Assembly (NCBI GenBank): GCA_937873395.1
Contig: CALMYH010000064.1
Span: forward strand, 1-64,000
From: an uncultured Burkholderiales bacterium
GTDB taxonomy: Bacteria; Pseudomonadota; Gammaproteobacteria; Burkholderiales; Burkholderiaceae_C
Direction of reading: 5' to 3'
DNA length: 64,000 nt
Shown: piece after piece, positions 28,431-37,082 of the stretch
How the letters are laid out: every line of letters begins with the position of its first letter
Position numbering within the stretch: position 1 is the stretch's first letter
Translations under genes and position numbers: made by a program
Notes under the pieces: model-generated
What the model was told of the DNA's origin: nothing
Databases searched by the model: none
The model's input: the letters and a program-made list of their open reading frames with translations, nothing else

Positions 28431-29456
28431 TCAGTCAAACTTGACACGGGGGTCGACCCAGACATAACAGAGATCGGAGATCAGCTTGGTGAACAGGCCG
28501 ATCAGGGTGAACAGAAACAGGGTGCCCAGCACCACCGGGTAGTCGCGGCGGATCACGCTTTCGTAGCTCAGCAGACCCAGTCCGTCGAGCGAGAACAGGG
28601 TCTCGATCAGCAGCGAACCGGCAAAAAAGGCGCCGATGAAGGCCGCCGGAAAGCCGGTCACGATGGGAATGAGTGCGTTGCGGAACACGTGCTTCCACAA
28701 GACCTGACGTTCGCTCAGCCCCTTGGCACGGGCGGTCATGACGTACTGCTTGCGGATCTCCTCCAGGAAGGCGTTTTTCGTGAGCATGGTGGTGACCGCG
28801 AAGCTGCCCAGCACCATGGCGGTCACCGGCAAGGTGATGTGCCACAGGTAGTCGATGATGCGCGCGCCCCAGGACAGCTCCTCCCAGTTCGACGAGGTCA
28901 GTCCGCGCAGCGGGAACCATTGCAGCTGCCCACCGAAAATCACCAGCAGGGCCACGCCCAGCACAAAACCCGGAATGGCGTAGCCGACCAGCACGATCAG
29001 CGTGGTCACAAAGTCGAACCGGGAACCCGCCCGCACCGCCTTGGCCACCCCCAGCGGCACCGCCACCAGGTAGCTGATGAAGAAGGTCCACAGCCCCAGG
29101 CTGATGGACACCGGCAGCTTTTCAACGATGAGCTCGGACACCGCCTTGTTCTGGAAAAAGCTGGTGCCCAGATCGAAGCGGGCGAACTGGCCGATCATCT
29201 GGAAAAACCGCTCGTGCGCCGGTTTGTCGAAGCCGTACAAAGCCTTGATCTGTTCCAGCCGCTGCGGGTCTACGCCCTGGGCGCCGCGATAGACCGATCG
29301 GCCTTCGGCGCCGCTGCCGTCCGCCGCCCGGGCCTCGGCCAGGTATTGCTCCACCGGACCACCCGGCACGAACTGGATGACCACAAAGGTCAGCAGCAAC
29401 ACCCCGAACAGGGTGGGGATCATCAGCAGCAGGCGCTTGAGAATGTAGGACCACAT
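28431..29456 (-). CDS. yejB: Peptide ABC transporter permease YejB
   Basis: This 341-residue permease of the DppB type begins MWSYILKRLLLMIPTLFGVLLLTFVVIQFVPGGP, the standard first helix, followed by a periplasmic loop with QIKALYGFDKPAHERFF. The EAA loop YVMTARAKGLSERQVLWKHVFRN lies near 240. It forms the channel with YejE. It starts 15 bases downstream of yejA. Confidence 0.92.
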   Translation of the reverse strand: MWSYILKRLLLMIPTLFGVLLLTFVVIQFVPGGPVEQYLAEARAADGSGAEGRSVYRGAQGVDPQRLEQIKALYGFDKPAHERFFQMIGQFARFDLGTSFFQNKAVSELIVEKLPVSISLGLWTFFISYLVAVPLGVAKAVRAGSRFDFVTTLIVLVGYAIPGFVLGVALLVIFGGQLQWFPLRGLTSSNWEELSWGARIIDYLWHITLPVTAMVLGSFAVTTMLTKNAFLEEIRKQYVMTARAKGLSERQVLWKHVFRNALIPIVTGFPAAFIGAFFAGSLLIETLFSLDGLGLLSYESVIRRDYPVVLGTLFLFTLIGLFTKLISDLCYVWVDPRVKFD

Positions 29457-29471
29457 GTCGGTACCGCCGTG

Positions 29472-31319
29472 TCAGGGCTTGCTCCACCAGGTGAACATGG
29501 CCCACTCCTCGCCGGTGGCGTAGGGAGGCATGGATTCGGGCAGCTGAAGCCGCCACGCGTTGTACACCATGCGGTGGGTGGTGGCCGACCACTGGGGAAT
29601 CAGATAGTGGCCGTGGGAGATCACCCGGTCCAGCGCCCTGCAGGCCACCAGAAAGTCCGCCTGGTTGTCGGCCGCGACCATGCGCGCGATGATGGCGTCG
29701 GCCGCCGGGTTGCGCACCCCGGCGTAGTTGCTGGAGTCCTCGGTGGCGGCGGCTTCGCTGCCGAACAGGTCGGCGTACTCGGTGCCGGGCGTGTGTGTGC
29801 CGCCGAAGGCCAGCGAGATGACGTCGTAGTCGAAATTGCGCATGCGCTGCTGGTACAGGGCAAAGTCGACCGGACGGAAGCGCAGGTTGATGCCCAGCTT
29901 CTCGAGGTTCCGCGCCCACGGCGTCACCACGCGGGCGCCGGCCTCGTTGCTGTCCAGATACTCCAGCTCCATGGCCTGGCCCTGGGCGTTGCGCAGCCGG
30001 CCGTTGCTGACCGTCCAGCCCGCGGCGCGCAACAGGGCCTGGGCCTGGCGCAGGTTGTCCCGCAGGGTCTGTTCCCCGTCGGTGCGGGGCGGAATGAACA
30101 TGGGCCCGAACACTGCCTCTGGCAATTGGGCCCGCCAGGGGTAGAGCAGGGCCAGTTCGCCTGCCGAAGGCTCCCCCTCGGCCGAGCACGCGGTGTTGCC
30201 GAACAGCCCCTGCACCCGCTGGTAGCTGTTGTAGAACATCTGCCGGTTCATCCACTCGTAGTCCAGCGCCAGACCGAGGGCCTGGCGCACGCGGATGTCG
30301 TCCAGCGGCGGGCGGCGGGTGTTGAGCACGTAACTCTGGAAGCCGGTGGGCAGGCTGTGCCGGAACTCCGCCTTGACGAGTTCACCCGAATTGAAGCGGC
30401 GACCGGTGACCCGCCGCGCCCAGTCACCGGCCGAGAAGAAACGCATCAGATCGAACTCGCCGGCCTTCAGGGCCTCCAGGCGCGCCGTGTTGTCGCGGTA
30501 GATCTTGACGGTGATGCGATCGAAGTTGATGCTGCCCCGGCGCACCGGCAGGTCGCGCGCCCAGTAGTCGGGATCGCGCACATAGGTGATGTCGCGGCCG
30601 AAGCGCACCGGACCGATGCGGTAAGGTCCACTGCCCAGCGGGATGTCCATCACCACCTTGTCGAAGGTCTTGCGCTCGCCGGTGGCCGGGTCGATCTCGT
30701 CGCCCCAGTCGCGGCTGAACACCGGCAGTCCCCCCACCGTCAGTGGCAGTTCCCGGTTGGGCCGCTTGAACCTGAAGCGCACGGTGCGCTCGTCCAGCAC
30801 GTCCAGGCCGTCCACGTCCTGCAGCACCGTCTTCCAGGCGGGCGAGGTGTGCGGCCCCATCAGAGTGTCGAAGCTGTGCTTGACATCGGCGGCCCGCACC
30901 GGCTTTCCGTGGTGAAAGCGGGCTTGCGGGCGCAGCACGAAGGTGGCCGAAAGGCGGTCGGGAGCCACCGTCACCGACTCGGCCAGCAGCCCGTAGGCGG
31001 CTCCGGTCTCATCCAGAGAGCCGGCCAGCAGCGAGTCGAACATCAGCGTCGACAGGTAGGCCGGTGCACTGCCCCGCAGCGTGAACGGGTTGTACTTGTC
31101 GAAGGTGCTGGTGCGAAACGGGCTGGCCAGCCGCAACTCACCCCCTTTGGGCGCCTGCGGATTGACGTATTCAAAATGGGAAAAACCGGGCGGGTACTTG
31201 AGATCCCCCCAGAGTGCGTAACCGTGGGCAGCCCAGACGACGGGCCCGCCCACGGCCAGGAGCAGTCCGATACAGACGTTGCGCCAGCGGGATCCGGCGC
31301 TTGGGCGGGTGGGCGTCAT
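29472..31319 (-). CDS. yejA: Periplasmic peptide-binding protein YejA
   Basis: This 615-residue extracellular solute-binding protein of family 5 has a signal peptide (about 1-30, ending VVWA) and the YejA-type start HGYALWGDLKYPPGFSHFEYVNPQAPKGGEL. Tryptophan- and proline-rich lobes run to WAMFTWWSKP at the C-terminus. It delivers peptides to YejBEF. I chose the ATG at 31319; an ATG at 31358 would overlap the divergent fabI start. The two genes are only 38 bases apart, so their promoters must overlap. Confidence 0.92.
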   Translation of the reverse strand: MTPTRPSAGSRWRNVCIGLLLAVGGPVVWAAHGYALWGDLKYPPGFSHFEYVNPQAPKGGELRLASPFRTSTFDKYNPFTLRGSAPAYLSTLMFDSLLAGSLDETGAAYGLLAESVTVAPDRLSATFVLRPQARFHHGKPVRAADVKHSFDTLMGPHTSPAWKTVLQDVDGLDVLDERTVRFRFKRPNRELPLTVGGLPVFSRDWGDEIDPATGERKTFDKVVMDIPLGSGPYRIGPVRFGRDITYVRDPDYWARDLPVRRGSINFDRITVKIYRDNTARLEALKAGEFDLMRFFSAGDWARRVTGRRFNSGELVKAEFRHSLPTGFQSYVLNTRRPPLDDIRVRQALGLALDYEWMNRQMFYNSYQRVQGLFGNTACSAEGEPSAGELALLYPWRAQLPEAVFGPMFIPPRTDGEQTLRDNLRQAQALLRAAGWTVSNGRLRNAQGQAMELEYLDSNEAGARVVTPWARNLEKLGINLRFRPVDFALYQQRMRNFDYDVISLAFGGTHTPGTEYADLFGSEAAATEDSSNYAGVRNPAADAIIARMVAADNQADFLVACRALDRVISHGHYLIPQWSATTHRMVYNAWRLQLPESMPPYATGEEWAMFTWWSKP

Positions 31320-31357
31320 GCGACAATTCTGCTGGATTTTTTCTTGGAGACTGACCA

Positions 31358-32155
31358 ATGGGTTTTCTAGCCGGCAAGAAATTGCTGATCACGGGCGTCC
31401 TGTCCAACCGCTCCATCGCCTACGGCATCGCCAAGGCCTGCCACGCGCAAGGTGCAGAACTGGCCTTCAGCTACGTGGGCGAGCGATTCAAGGACCGCAT
31501 CACCGAATTTGCTGCCGAGTTCAACTCCAGTCTGGTGTTCGATTGCGACGTGGCCGATGATGCCCAGATCGAGAAACTGTTTGCCGACCTGTCTCAGACC
31601 TGGCCGAAGCTCGATGGTTTCGTTCACAGCATCGGATTTGCACCGCGCGAAGCCATTGCCGGCGACTTTCTCGAAGGTCTCTCGCGTGAAGCCTTCCGCG
31701 TTGCCCATGACATCAGCGCGTACAGCTTCCCCGCCATGGCCAAGGCCGCCCTGCCCTACCTCAACGAGCGTTCTGCCTTGTTGACGCTGTCTTACCTGGG
31801 TGCGCTGCGCACGGTCCCGAACTACAACACCATGGGCCTGGCCAAGGCCAGCCTGGAGGCCTCGGTGCGCTACCTGGCCGAATCCCTCGGTCAACGCCAG
31901 ATCCGGGTCAACGGCATCAGTGCCGGCCCGATCAAGACCCTGGCGGCCAGCGGCATCAAGGACTTCGGCAAGCTGCTCAAGGTGGTGGCCGATGCCTCCC
32001 CGCTGCGTCGCAACGTCACCATCGAGGACGTGGGCAACGTCGCTGCCTTCCTGCTGTCCGATCTGGCCAGCGGCGTCACCTCGGAAATCACCTACGTCGA
32101 TGGCGGATTCAGCCAGACAGCCGGCATCAGCCGGGACAGCGAGGGTGTGAACTGA
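31358..32155 (+). CDS. fabI: Enoyl-[acyl-carrier-protein] reductase (NADH) FabI
   Basis: This 265-residue SDR enzyme reduces trans-2-enoyl-ACP in fatty acid elongation. FabI features are [27 protein letters not shown] for NADH binding, the VHSIGFAP loop, the Tyr-6-Lys pair in [20 protein letters not shown] and [11 protein letters not shown] in the substrate-binding loop, which also binds triclosan. GGAGAC precedes the ATG. The gene stands alone between yejA (divergent) and ydcH (convergent). Confidence 0.95.
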   Translation: MGFLAGKKLLITGVLSNRSIAYGIAKACHAQGAELAFSYVGERFKDRITEFAAEFNSSLVFDCDVADDAQIEKLFADLSQTWPKLDGFVHSIGFAPREAIAGDFLEGLSREAFRVAHDISAYSFPAMAKAALPYLNERSALLTLSYLGALRTVPNYNTMGLAKASLEASVRYLAESLGQRQIRVNGISAGPIKTLAASGIKDFGKLLKVVADASPLRRNVTIEDVGNVAAFLLSDLASGVTSEITYVDGGFSQTAGISRDSEGVN

Positions 32156-32220
32156 GCTTCAGTTCCGCCGCATCAAGCGGCGGGTGAAGCCAGGCCTGCG
32201 CCTTGAAGCTCAGGCTTTTT
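32156..32220 (+). terminator. Strong hairpin and T-run after fabI
   Basis: Directly after the fabI stop GCTTCA...CCGCCGC (32156-32171) pairs with GCGGCGG...TGAAGC (32177-32190). A second small stem, GCCTG (32194-32198) with CAGGC (32211-32215), is followed by five T. Together they probably end fabI transcription. The second stem overlaps the last codon of ydcH on the other strand. Confidence 0.6.
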
Positions 32221-32434
32221 CTTCGGCTGCTTTTCTCAGGATCACATACAACTGGTCCTTGAGATGCAGCTTTTCCTTTTTCAGGTTCTCGATCTCGACC
32301 TGCGAACCGGGCTGGATGTGGGCCTCCATGTTCTTGATGGTCTGGTCCAGCTCGTTGTGTTTGTCAAAAAGACGGGTGAAGTGGTGGTCGTGCCCCTTCA
32401 GGCGGGTGATCAGGTCTCGGTACTCGGGAAACAT
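32210..32434 (-). CDS. YdcH/DUF465 family small protein
   Basis: This 74-residue protein is predicted to form a helical hairpin. DUF465 features are RDLITRLKGHDHHFTRLFDKHNELDQTI in the first helix and EIENLKKEKLHLKDQLYVILRKA in the second. Function unknown. It converges with fabI and lies 49 bases downstream of the decarboxylase gene on the same strand. Confidence 0.85.
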   Translation of the reverse strand: MFPEYRDLITRLKGHDHHFTRLFDKHNELDQTIKNMEAHIQPGSQVEIENLKKEKLHLKDQLYVILRKAAEEKA

Positions 32435-32483
32435 TCAGGCTCCTTGATTCGGGTGGTCCAACCGTTCCATTCTAGGCCCTGGA

Positions 32484-34778
32484 TCAGTCCATCTTCACGC
32501 AGTCGGCGAAGTGGCGTACCTGCCCGTCGGGTCCGGCCTCCTGCACCAGACCGTGGATATCGGTCTCGAAACCGGGGCACTCGCGCGCAAACTCGCGGTT
32601 GAAGCGCAGGTATTCGACGATCTTGCGGTTGAACACCTCGCCCGGAATCAGCAGGGGAATGCCTGGCGGATAGGGCGTGACCAGACTGGTGGTGATGCGG
32701 CCTTCCAGCTCGTCGATGGGCACCCGCTCGGTGGTGCGGTGGGCGATATGGGCGAAGGCATCGCTGGGCTTCATGGCCGGCTGCAGGTCGCTCAGGTACA
32801 TGTCGGTGGTCAGCCGGGCAATGTCGTACTTGGCGTAGAGCGCATGCACATGCTGGCACAGATCCCGCAGGCCCATGTGCTCGTAGCGGGGCTGCTTGGC
32901 GCAGAACTCCGGCATGATGCGCCACATCGGCTGGTTGCGGGCGTAGTCGTCCTTGAATTGCTGCAGCGCCGTGAGCAGCGTGTTCCAACGGCCCTTGGTG
33001 ATGCCGATGGTGAACATGATGAAGAAGCTGTAGAGCCCTGTCTTCTCGACCACCACCCCGTGCTCGGCCAGAAACTTGGTGACGATGGAGGCCGGAATGC
33101 CGGTCGCCGCGAAGTCGCCTTTCATGTTCAGGCCTGGGGTCACGATGGTCGACTTGATCGGGTCGAGCATGTTGAAGCCGGGGGCCATGTCCCCGAAACC
33201 GTGCCAGGCCTCTTCACCGTCCGAGGGCTGCACGCCGTCGGCGTCGGTGCGCTTGAGCACCCAGTCGCTGGCACGGCCGATGCCCTCCTCGGCCAGTTCT
33301 TCCGGCCCCCAGACCTGGAACCACCAGTCGTCCTGACCGAACTCGGCCTCGACCTTGCGCATGGCGCGCCGGAAATCGAGTGCCTCGGCGATGCTTTCCT
33401 CGACCAGGGCGGTGCCGCCGGGGGGCTCCATCATGGCCGCGGCCACGTCGCAGCTGGCAATGATGCTGTACTGCGGGCTGGTGCTGGTGTGCATCAGGTA
33501 GGACTCGTTGAACAGGTGCCGATCCAGTTGGGTGTCCTGCGAGTCCTGCACCAGCACATGGCTGGCCTGGCTGATGCCGGCCAGCAGTTTGTGGATCGAC
33601 TGGGTGGCATAGACCACGGAGTGTTTCGGGCGCCCGCGCTTGCGGCCCATGGCATGGAAGGTGCCATAGAACGGGTGGAAGCCCGCGTGCGGCAGCCAGG
33701 CCTCGTCGAAATGCAGGTTGGCGATGTAGCCGTCCAGCAGGTTCTTGATGGTTTCGGTGTTGTAGAGCACCCCGTCGTAGGTCGACTGGGTCAGCGTGAG
33801 CACGCGCGGCTTGACCGCATCGGCGTCAATCCCGGCCAGCAGGGGATTGGCCCGAATCTTGGCCTTGATGGCCTCGATCTCGAACTCGCTCTGCGGGATC
33901 GGACCGATGATGCCGTAGTGGTTGCGCGTGGGCTTGAGAAAGACCGGGATGGCGCCGGTCATGATGATGGAGTGCAGGATGGATTTGTGGCAATTGCGGT
34001 CCACCACCACCACGTCACCCGGAGCTACCGTGTGGTGCCACACCATCTTGTTCGAGGTGGACGTGCCGTTGGTGACGAAGAAGCAGTGGTCGGCGTTGAA
34101 GATGCGCGCCGCGTTGCGCTCGGAGGCCCCGATGGCGCCGTTGTGGTCCAGCAGCTGACCCAGCTCCTCGACCGCGTTGCAGACGTCGGCCCGAAGCATG
34201 TTCTCGCCGAAGAACTGGTGGAACATCTGGCCCACCGGTGACTTCAGGAAGGCCACGCCACCCGAATGGCCCGGGCAATGCCACGAGTAGGAACCGTCTT
34301 CGGCATAGTCCAGCAGGGCCTTGAAGAACGGCGGCTGGATGCCCTCCAGATAGCTCTTGGCCTCGCGGATGATGTGACGCGCCACGAACTCCGGCGTGTC
34401 CTCGAACATGTGGATGAAACCGTGCAGCTCGCGCAGGATGTCATTGGGCAGGTGGCGACTGGTCTTGGTCTCGCCGTGCACGTAGATGGGCACCTCGGCG
34501 TTCTTGCGGCGGACTTCGCCGATGAACTTGCGCAGGTTCAGCACCGCCGGGTCGAGGTCAGGCCCCTGGGTGAACTCCTCGTCGTCGATCGACAGGATGA
34601 AGGCACTGGCCCGGCTTTGCTGCTGGGCGAACTGGGACAGGTCACCGTAGCTGGTCACCCCGACCACTTCGAAGCCCTCGGCCTCGATGGCCTGCGCCAG
34701 CGCACGGATACCCAGACCCGAGGTGTTTTCGGAGCGAAAGTCCTCGTCGATGATGACAATGGGAAAGCGAAATTTCAT
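32484..34778 (-). CDS. Arginine/lysine/ornithine decarboxylase (AdiA/LdcC-type, PLP-dependent)
   Basis: This 764-residue acid-stress-type amino acid decarboxylase is of fold I. An N-terminal receiver-like wing domain (1-125, MKFRFPIVIIDEDF) precedes the PLP domain, with HFDEAW near 358 and the Schiff-base lysine Lys397 in ATQSIHKLLAG. The large C-terminal domain contains LVTPYPPGIPLLIPGE. Overall it resembles E. coli AdiA (755 residues) and LdcC about equally, so arginine, lysine or ornithine cannot be fixed from sequence by eye. No antiporter gene is adjacent, unlike E. coli adiAC or cadBA. The start at 34778 gives the standard N-terminus; a longer frame has MSFTRTGAR in front. Confidence 0.87.
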   Translation of the reverse strand: MKFRFPIVIIDEDFRSENTSGLGIRALAQAIEAEGFEVVGVTSYGDLSQFAQQQSRASAFILSIDDEEFTQGPDLDPAVLNLRKFIGEVRRKNAEVPIYVHGETKTSRHLPNDILRELHGFIHMFEDTPEFVARHIIREAKSYLEGIQPPFFKALLDYAEDGSYSWHCPGHSGGVAFLKSPVGQMFHQFFGENMLRADVCNAVEELGQLLDHNGAIGASERNAARIFNADHCFFVTNGTSTSNKMVWHHTVAPGDVVVVDRNCHKSILHSIIMTGAIPVFLKPTRNHYGIIGPIPQSEFEIEAIKAKIRANPLLAGIDADAVKPRVLTLTQSTYDGVLYNTETIKNLLDGYIANLHFDEAWLPHAGFHPFYGTFHAMGRKRGRPKHSVVYATQSIHKLLAGISQASHVLVQDSQDTQLDRHLFNESYLMHTSTSPQYSIIASCDVAAAMMEPPGGTALVEESIAEALDFRRAMRKVEAEFGQDDWWFQVWGPEELAEEGIGRASDWVLKRTDADGVQPSDGEEAWHGFGDMAPGFNMLDPIKSTIVTPGLNMKGDFAATGIPASIVTKFLAEHGVVVEKTGLYSFFIMFTIGITKGRWNTLLTALQQFKDDYARNQPMWRIMPEFCAKQPRYEHMGLRDLCQHVHALYAKYDIARLTTDMYLSDLQPAMKPSDAFAHIAHRTTERVPIDELEGRITTSLVTPYPPGIPLLIPGEVFNRKIVEYLRFNREFARECPGFETDIHGLVQEAGPDGQVRHFADCVKMD

Positions 34779-34947
34779 GCGGGCCCCTGTCCGTGTGAAC
34801 GACACGGAAAAAAACGGTCAAAACAGGCGCGAAGTGTACGGAAAACACCTGCGGGTGCCGTGACGACGGCCCGTTTTGCCTCAGAATGTGGCGCAACACA
34901 GACAAAGCGGCAGGCCTTGCGGCCCGTCGCCTGCAAGGAGGATCTCC

Positions 34948-35373
34948 ATGGCCGATTCCACCCTCTGGTGGCTCATGACCGGTGCCGCCGTCGTGCTGGA
35001 GCTGCTCACCGGCACCTTTTACCTGCTGATGCTGGCCATCGGCCTGGCCGCCGGTGCGATCGCCGCGCACATGGGCATGGATGTGTCGGGCCAGCTGGTT
35101 CTGGCGGCGCTCATCGGCAGTCTGACCACCGCCGGACTGTACCTGCGCAGGAAGAAAACTCCTGCAGACCCGTCGGTCCGGTCCTTGCGCAGCGTCAATC
35201 TGGACGTCGGGGAAGTCATCCAGATCAGCGAATGGCACGCTGACGGTACGGCTTCGGTGCGCTACCGCGGCGCCCAGTGGCAGGCCATCACCCGATCGGG
35301 CCGGCCTGAAGGGCCGGGAAGCTACCGGGTCACCGAACTGATGGGAAACCGTCTTGTGGTCGAAAAGGCCTGA
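34948..35373 (+). CDS. NfeD family membrane protein (short form)
   Basis: This 141-residue protein has two to three N-terminal transmembrane helices (about 5-75) and a C-terminal OB-fold domain (about 85-141, with GEVIQISEWHADGTASVRYRGAQWQA). A strong ribosome site, AAGGAGGAT, lies before the ATG at 34948. NfeD proteins are typically encoded beside stomatin-like genes, as here (48 bases upstream of the SPFH gene), and are thought to work with them on membrane quality or lipid microdomains. Confidence 0.87.
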   Translation: MADSTLWWLMTGAAVVLELLTGTFYLLMLAIGLAAGAIAAHMGMDVSGQLVLAALIGSLTTAGLYLRRKKTPADPSVRSLRSVNLDVGEVIQISEWHADGTASVRYRGAQWQAITRSGRPEGPGSYRVTELMGNRLVVEKA

Positions 35374-35421
35374 GCGACAGGCCCCGCCTCGCTTCATTGT
35401 TCATTCAGCAGGAAAACCAGC

Positions 35422-36336
35422 ATGGAAATCGCCTTTCTCCTCTTTGTGATTGCCGCCATCTTCGTCGTTCGTTCGGTCAAGGTGGTGCCGCAGCAGACGG
35501 CGTGGGTGGTCGAGCGCCTGGGCAAATACCACGGCTCGCTGGCGCCGGGTCTGAACTTTCTGGTGCCCTTCATCGACAAGGTGGCCTACAAGCACAGCCT
35601 CAAGGAGATTCCGCTGGATGTGCCCGAGCAGGTCTGCATCACCAGAGACAACACCCAGCTCAAGGTCGACGGCATTCTGTACTTCCAGGTCACCGACCCG
35701 ATGCGCGCCAGCTACGGCTCGTCCAACTACATCATGGCCATCACCCAGCTGGCGCAAACCTCGCTGCGCTCGGTGATCGGCAAGCTGGAGCTGGACCGGA
35801 CCTTCGAGGAGCGCGACATCATCAACGCCCAGGTGGTTCAGGCCATCGACGAAGCGGCGCTCAACTGGGGCGTGAAGGTGCTGCGCTACGAGATCAAGGA
35901 CCTGACGCCGCCGGCCGAGATCCTGCGTTCCATGCAGGCGCAGATCACGGCCGAACGCGAGAAGCGCGCCCTGATTGCCGCCTCCGAGGGTCGCCGCCAG
36001 GAGCAGATCAACATCGCCACCGGTGAGCGCGAGGCCTTCATTGCGCGTTCCGAAGGCGAGAAGCAGGCCGAGATCAACAAGGCCCAGGGTGAGGCCGAAG
36101 CCATCAAGGCCGTGGCCGACGCCACGGCTCAGGCCATCGAGCGGGTGGCGGCTGCCATCCGCCAACCCGGTGGCGAACAGGCCGTGCAACTCAAGGTGGC
36201 GGAGAAGGCGGTCGAGGCCTATGGCCGCCTGGCCAGCGATGCCACCACCACGCTGGTGGTGCCCAGCAACATGACCGAGGTGTCTACCCTGATCTCCTCG
36301 GCCATGAAGATGATCGCCACCACCAAAGGCAACTGA
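35422..36336 (+). CDS. qmcA: SPFH/band 7 (stomatin-like, QmcA-type) protein
   Basis: This 304-residue protein has an N-terminal membrane helix (MEIAFLLFVIAAIFVV) and the SPFH domain (about 20-185, with QQTAWVVERLGKYHGSLAPGLNFLVPFID). An Ala/Glu-rich coiled coil (about 175-255) mediates oligomerisation. Such proteins form large membrane-bound rings and can associate with FtsH. It is probably co-transcribed with the NfeD gene 48 bases upstream. The ftsH gene lies at 52254 in this window but is not adjacent. Confidence 0.88.
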   Translation: MEIAFLLFVIAAIFVVRSVKVVPQQTAWVVERLGKYHGSLAPGLNFLVPFIDKVAYKHSLKEIPLDVPEQVCITRDNTQLKVDGILYFQVTDPMRASYGSSNYIMAITQLAQTSLRSVIGKLELDRTFEERDIINAQVVQAIDEAALNWGVKVLRYEIKDLTPPAEILRSMQAQITAEREKRALIAASEGRRQEQINIATGEREAFIARSEGEKQAEINKAQGEAEAIKAVADATAQAIERVAAAIRQPGGEQAVQLKVAEKAVEAYGRLASDATTTLVVPSNMTEVSTLISSAMKMIATTKGN

Positions 36337-36369
36337 GCACCGAATGGTCACCCTCTGTCGGGCAAGGCA

Positions 36370-36765
36370 ATGAACATGAGTGAACTCAACGTGTTGGGCG
36401 GGGAGCTGCAGTCCTGTTCCTATGACCCTCTCACCGGCTATTTCCGGGACGGCTGCTGCAGAACCGATGCCTCGGATCACGGCACCCATATCGTCTGTGC
36501 CCGGGTGACCGCCGATTTCCTGGCCTTCTCTGTGGCCCGAGGCAACGACCTCGTGACGCCCAGGCCCGAGTGGCGATTCGCTGGCCTGCAGCCCGGAGAC
36601 CGGTGGTGCCTGTGTGTCAACCGCTGGCTTGAAGCCCTGGAGGCCGGCGTTGCTCCGCCGGTGGTGCTTGAAGCCACCCACTCCTCGGCTTTGCAACATG
36701 TGCCGCTGGACGTCTTGCGCCAACACGCGTGGCCAGGTCGCACGGGATCAAAAACCAAGGGCTGA
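36370..36765 (+). CDS. DUF2237 family protein
   Basis: This 131-residue soluble protein shows the DUF2237 pattern: NVLGGELQSCSYDPLTGYFRDGCC near the N-terminus, HIVCARVTADFLAFSVARGNDLVTPRPEWRFAGLQPGDRWCLCVNRW, and conserved cysteines plus ATH near 100. Function unknown. The second in-frame ATG at 36376 is an equally likely start. A short hairpin follows the stop. It is the last gene before tRNA-Ser. Confidence 0.83.
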   Translation: MNMSELNVLGGELQSCSYDPLTGYFRDGCCRTDASDHGTHIVCARVTADFLAFSVARGNDLVTPRPEWRFAGLQPGDRWCLCVNRWLEALEAGVAPPVVLEATHSSALQHVPLDVLRQHAWPGRTGSKTKG

Positions 36766-36795
36766 TCTGCGCACAGATCAGGCCTCCCGGCCTGC

Positions 36796-36801
36796 TACAA
36801 T
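36796..36801 (+). promoter_or_regulatory. -10 element of the tRNA-Ser gene
   Basis: TACAAT lies 12 bases upstream of the first tRNA base (36814), a plausible distance for the tRNA promoter. The -35 region is not well conserved. Confidence 0.45.
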
Positions 36802-36813
36802 GTGAGGCTTCGC

Positions 36814-36904
<91 letters not shown>

Positions 36905-36914
36905 TGAAGACTGC

Positions 36915-36944
36915 AAAGCCACCTGTGAACAGGTGGCTTTTTTT
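36915..36944 (+). terminator. Intrinsic terminator of tRNA-Ser
   Basis: AAAGCCACCTG (36915-36925) pairs with CAGGTGGCTTT (36930-36940) around a four-base loop and is followed by more T to 36944. It is a classical rho-independent terminator. Confidence 0.9.
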
Positions 36945-37013
36945 CTGGCCGGGGACCGCCTGCGGACCCGGGATCTGAGGCCGGAAGGTGTCTTGCCGAA
37001 CGCGCCCGGGACC

Positions 37014-37045
37014 CAAAAAAATGGCCACCCGTGAGGGTGGCCATT
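37014..37045 (-). terminator. Intrinsic terminator of the livK-like gene
   Basis: On the minus strand AATGGCCACCC and GGGTGGCCATT form an 11-bp stem with a TCAC loop, followed by a T-run (A-run 37014-37021 on the plus strand). It lies 38 bases after the stop of the binding-protein gene. Confidence 0.9.
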
Positions 37046-37082
37046 CTCACCGCCCGGAGGGGCGGTCATGCATGGGATCCAA

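Noticed and set aside
28233-31370. A 1045-codon plus-strand open frame opposite yejE, yejB and yejA
   Set aside because: Antisense shadow: composition is His/Gln/Arg-rich, it has no start context, and the opposite strand encodes typical transporter proteins.
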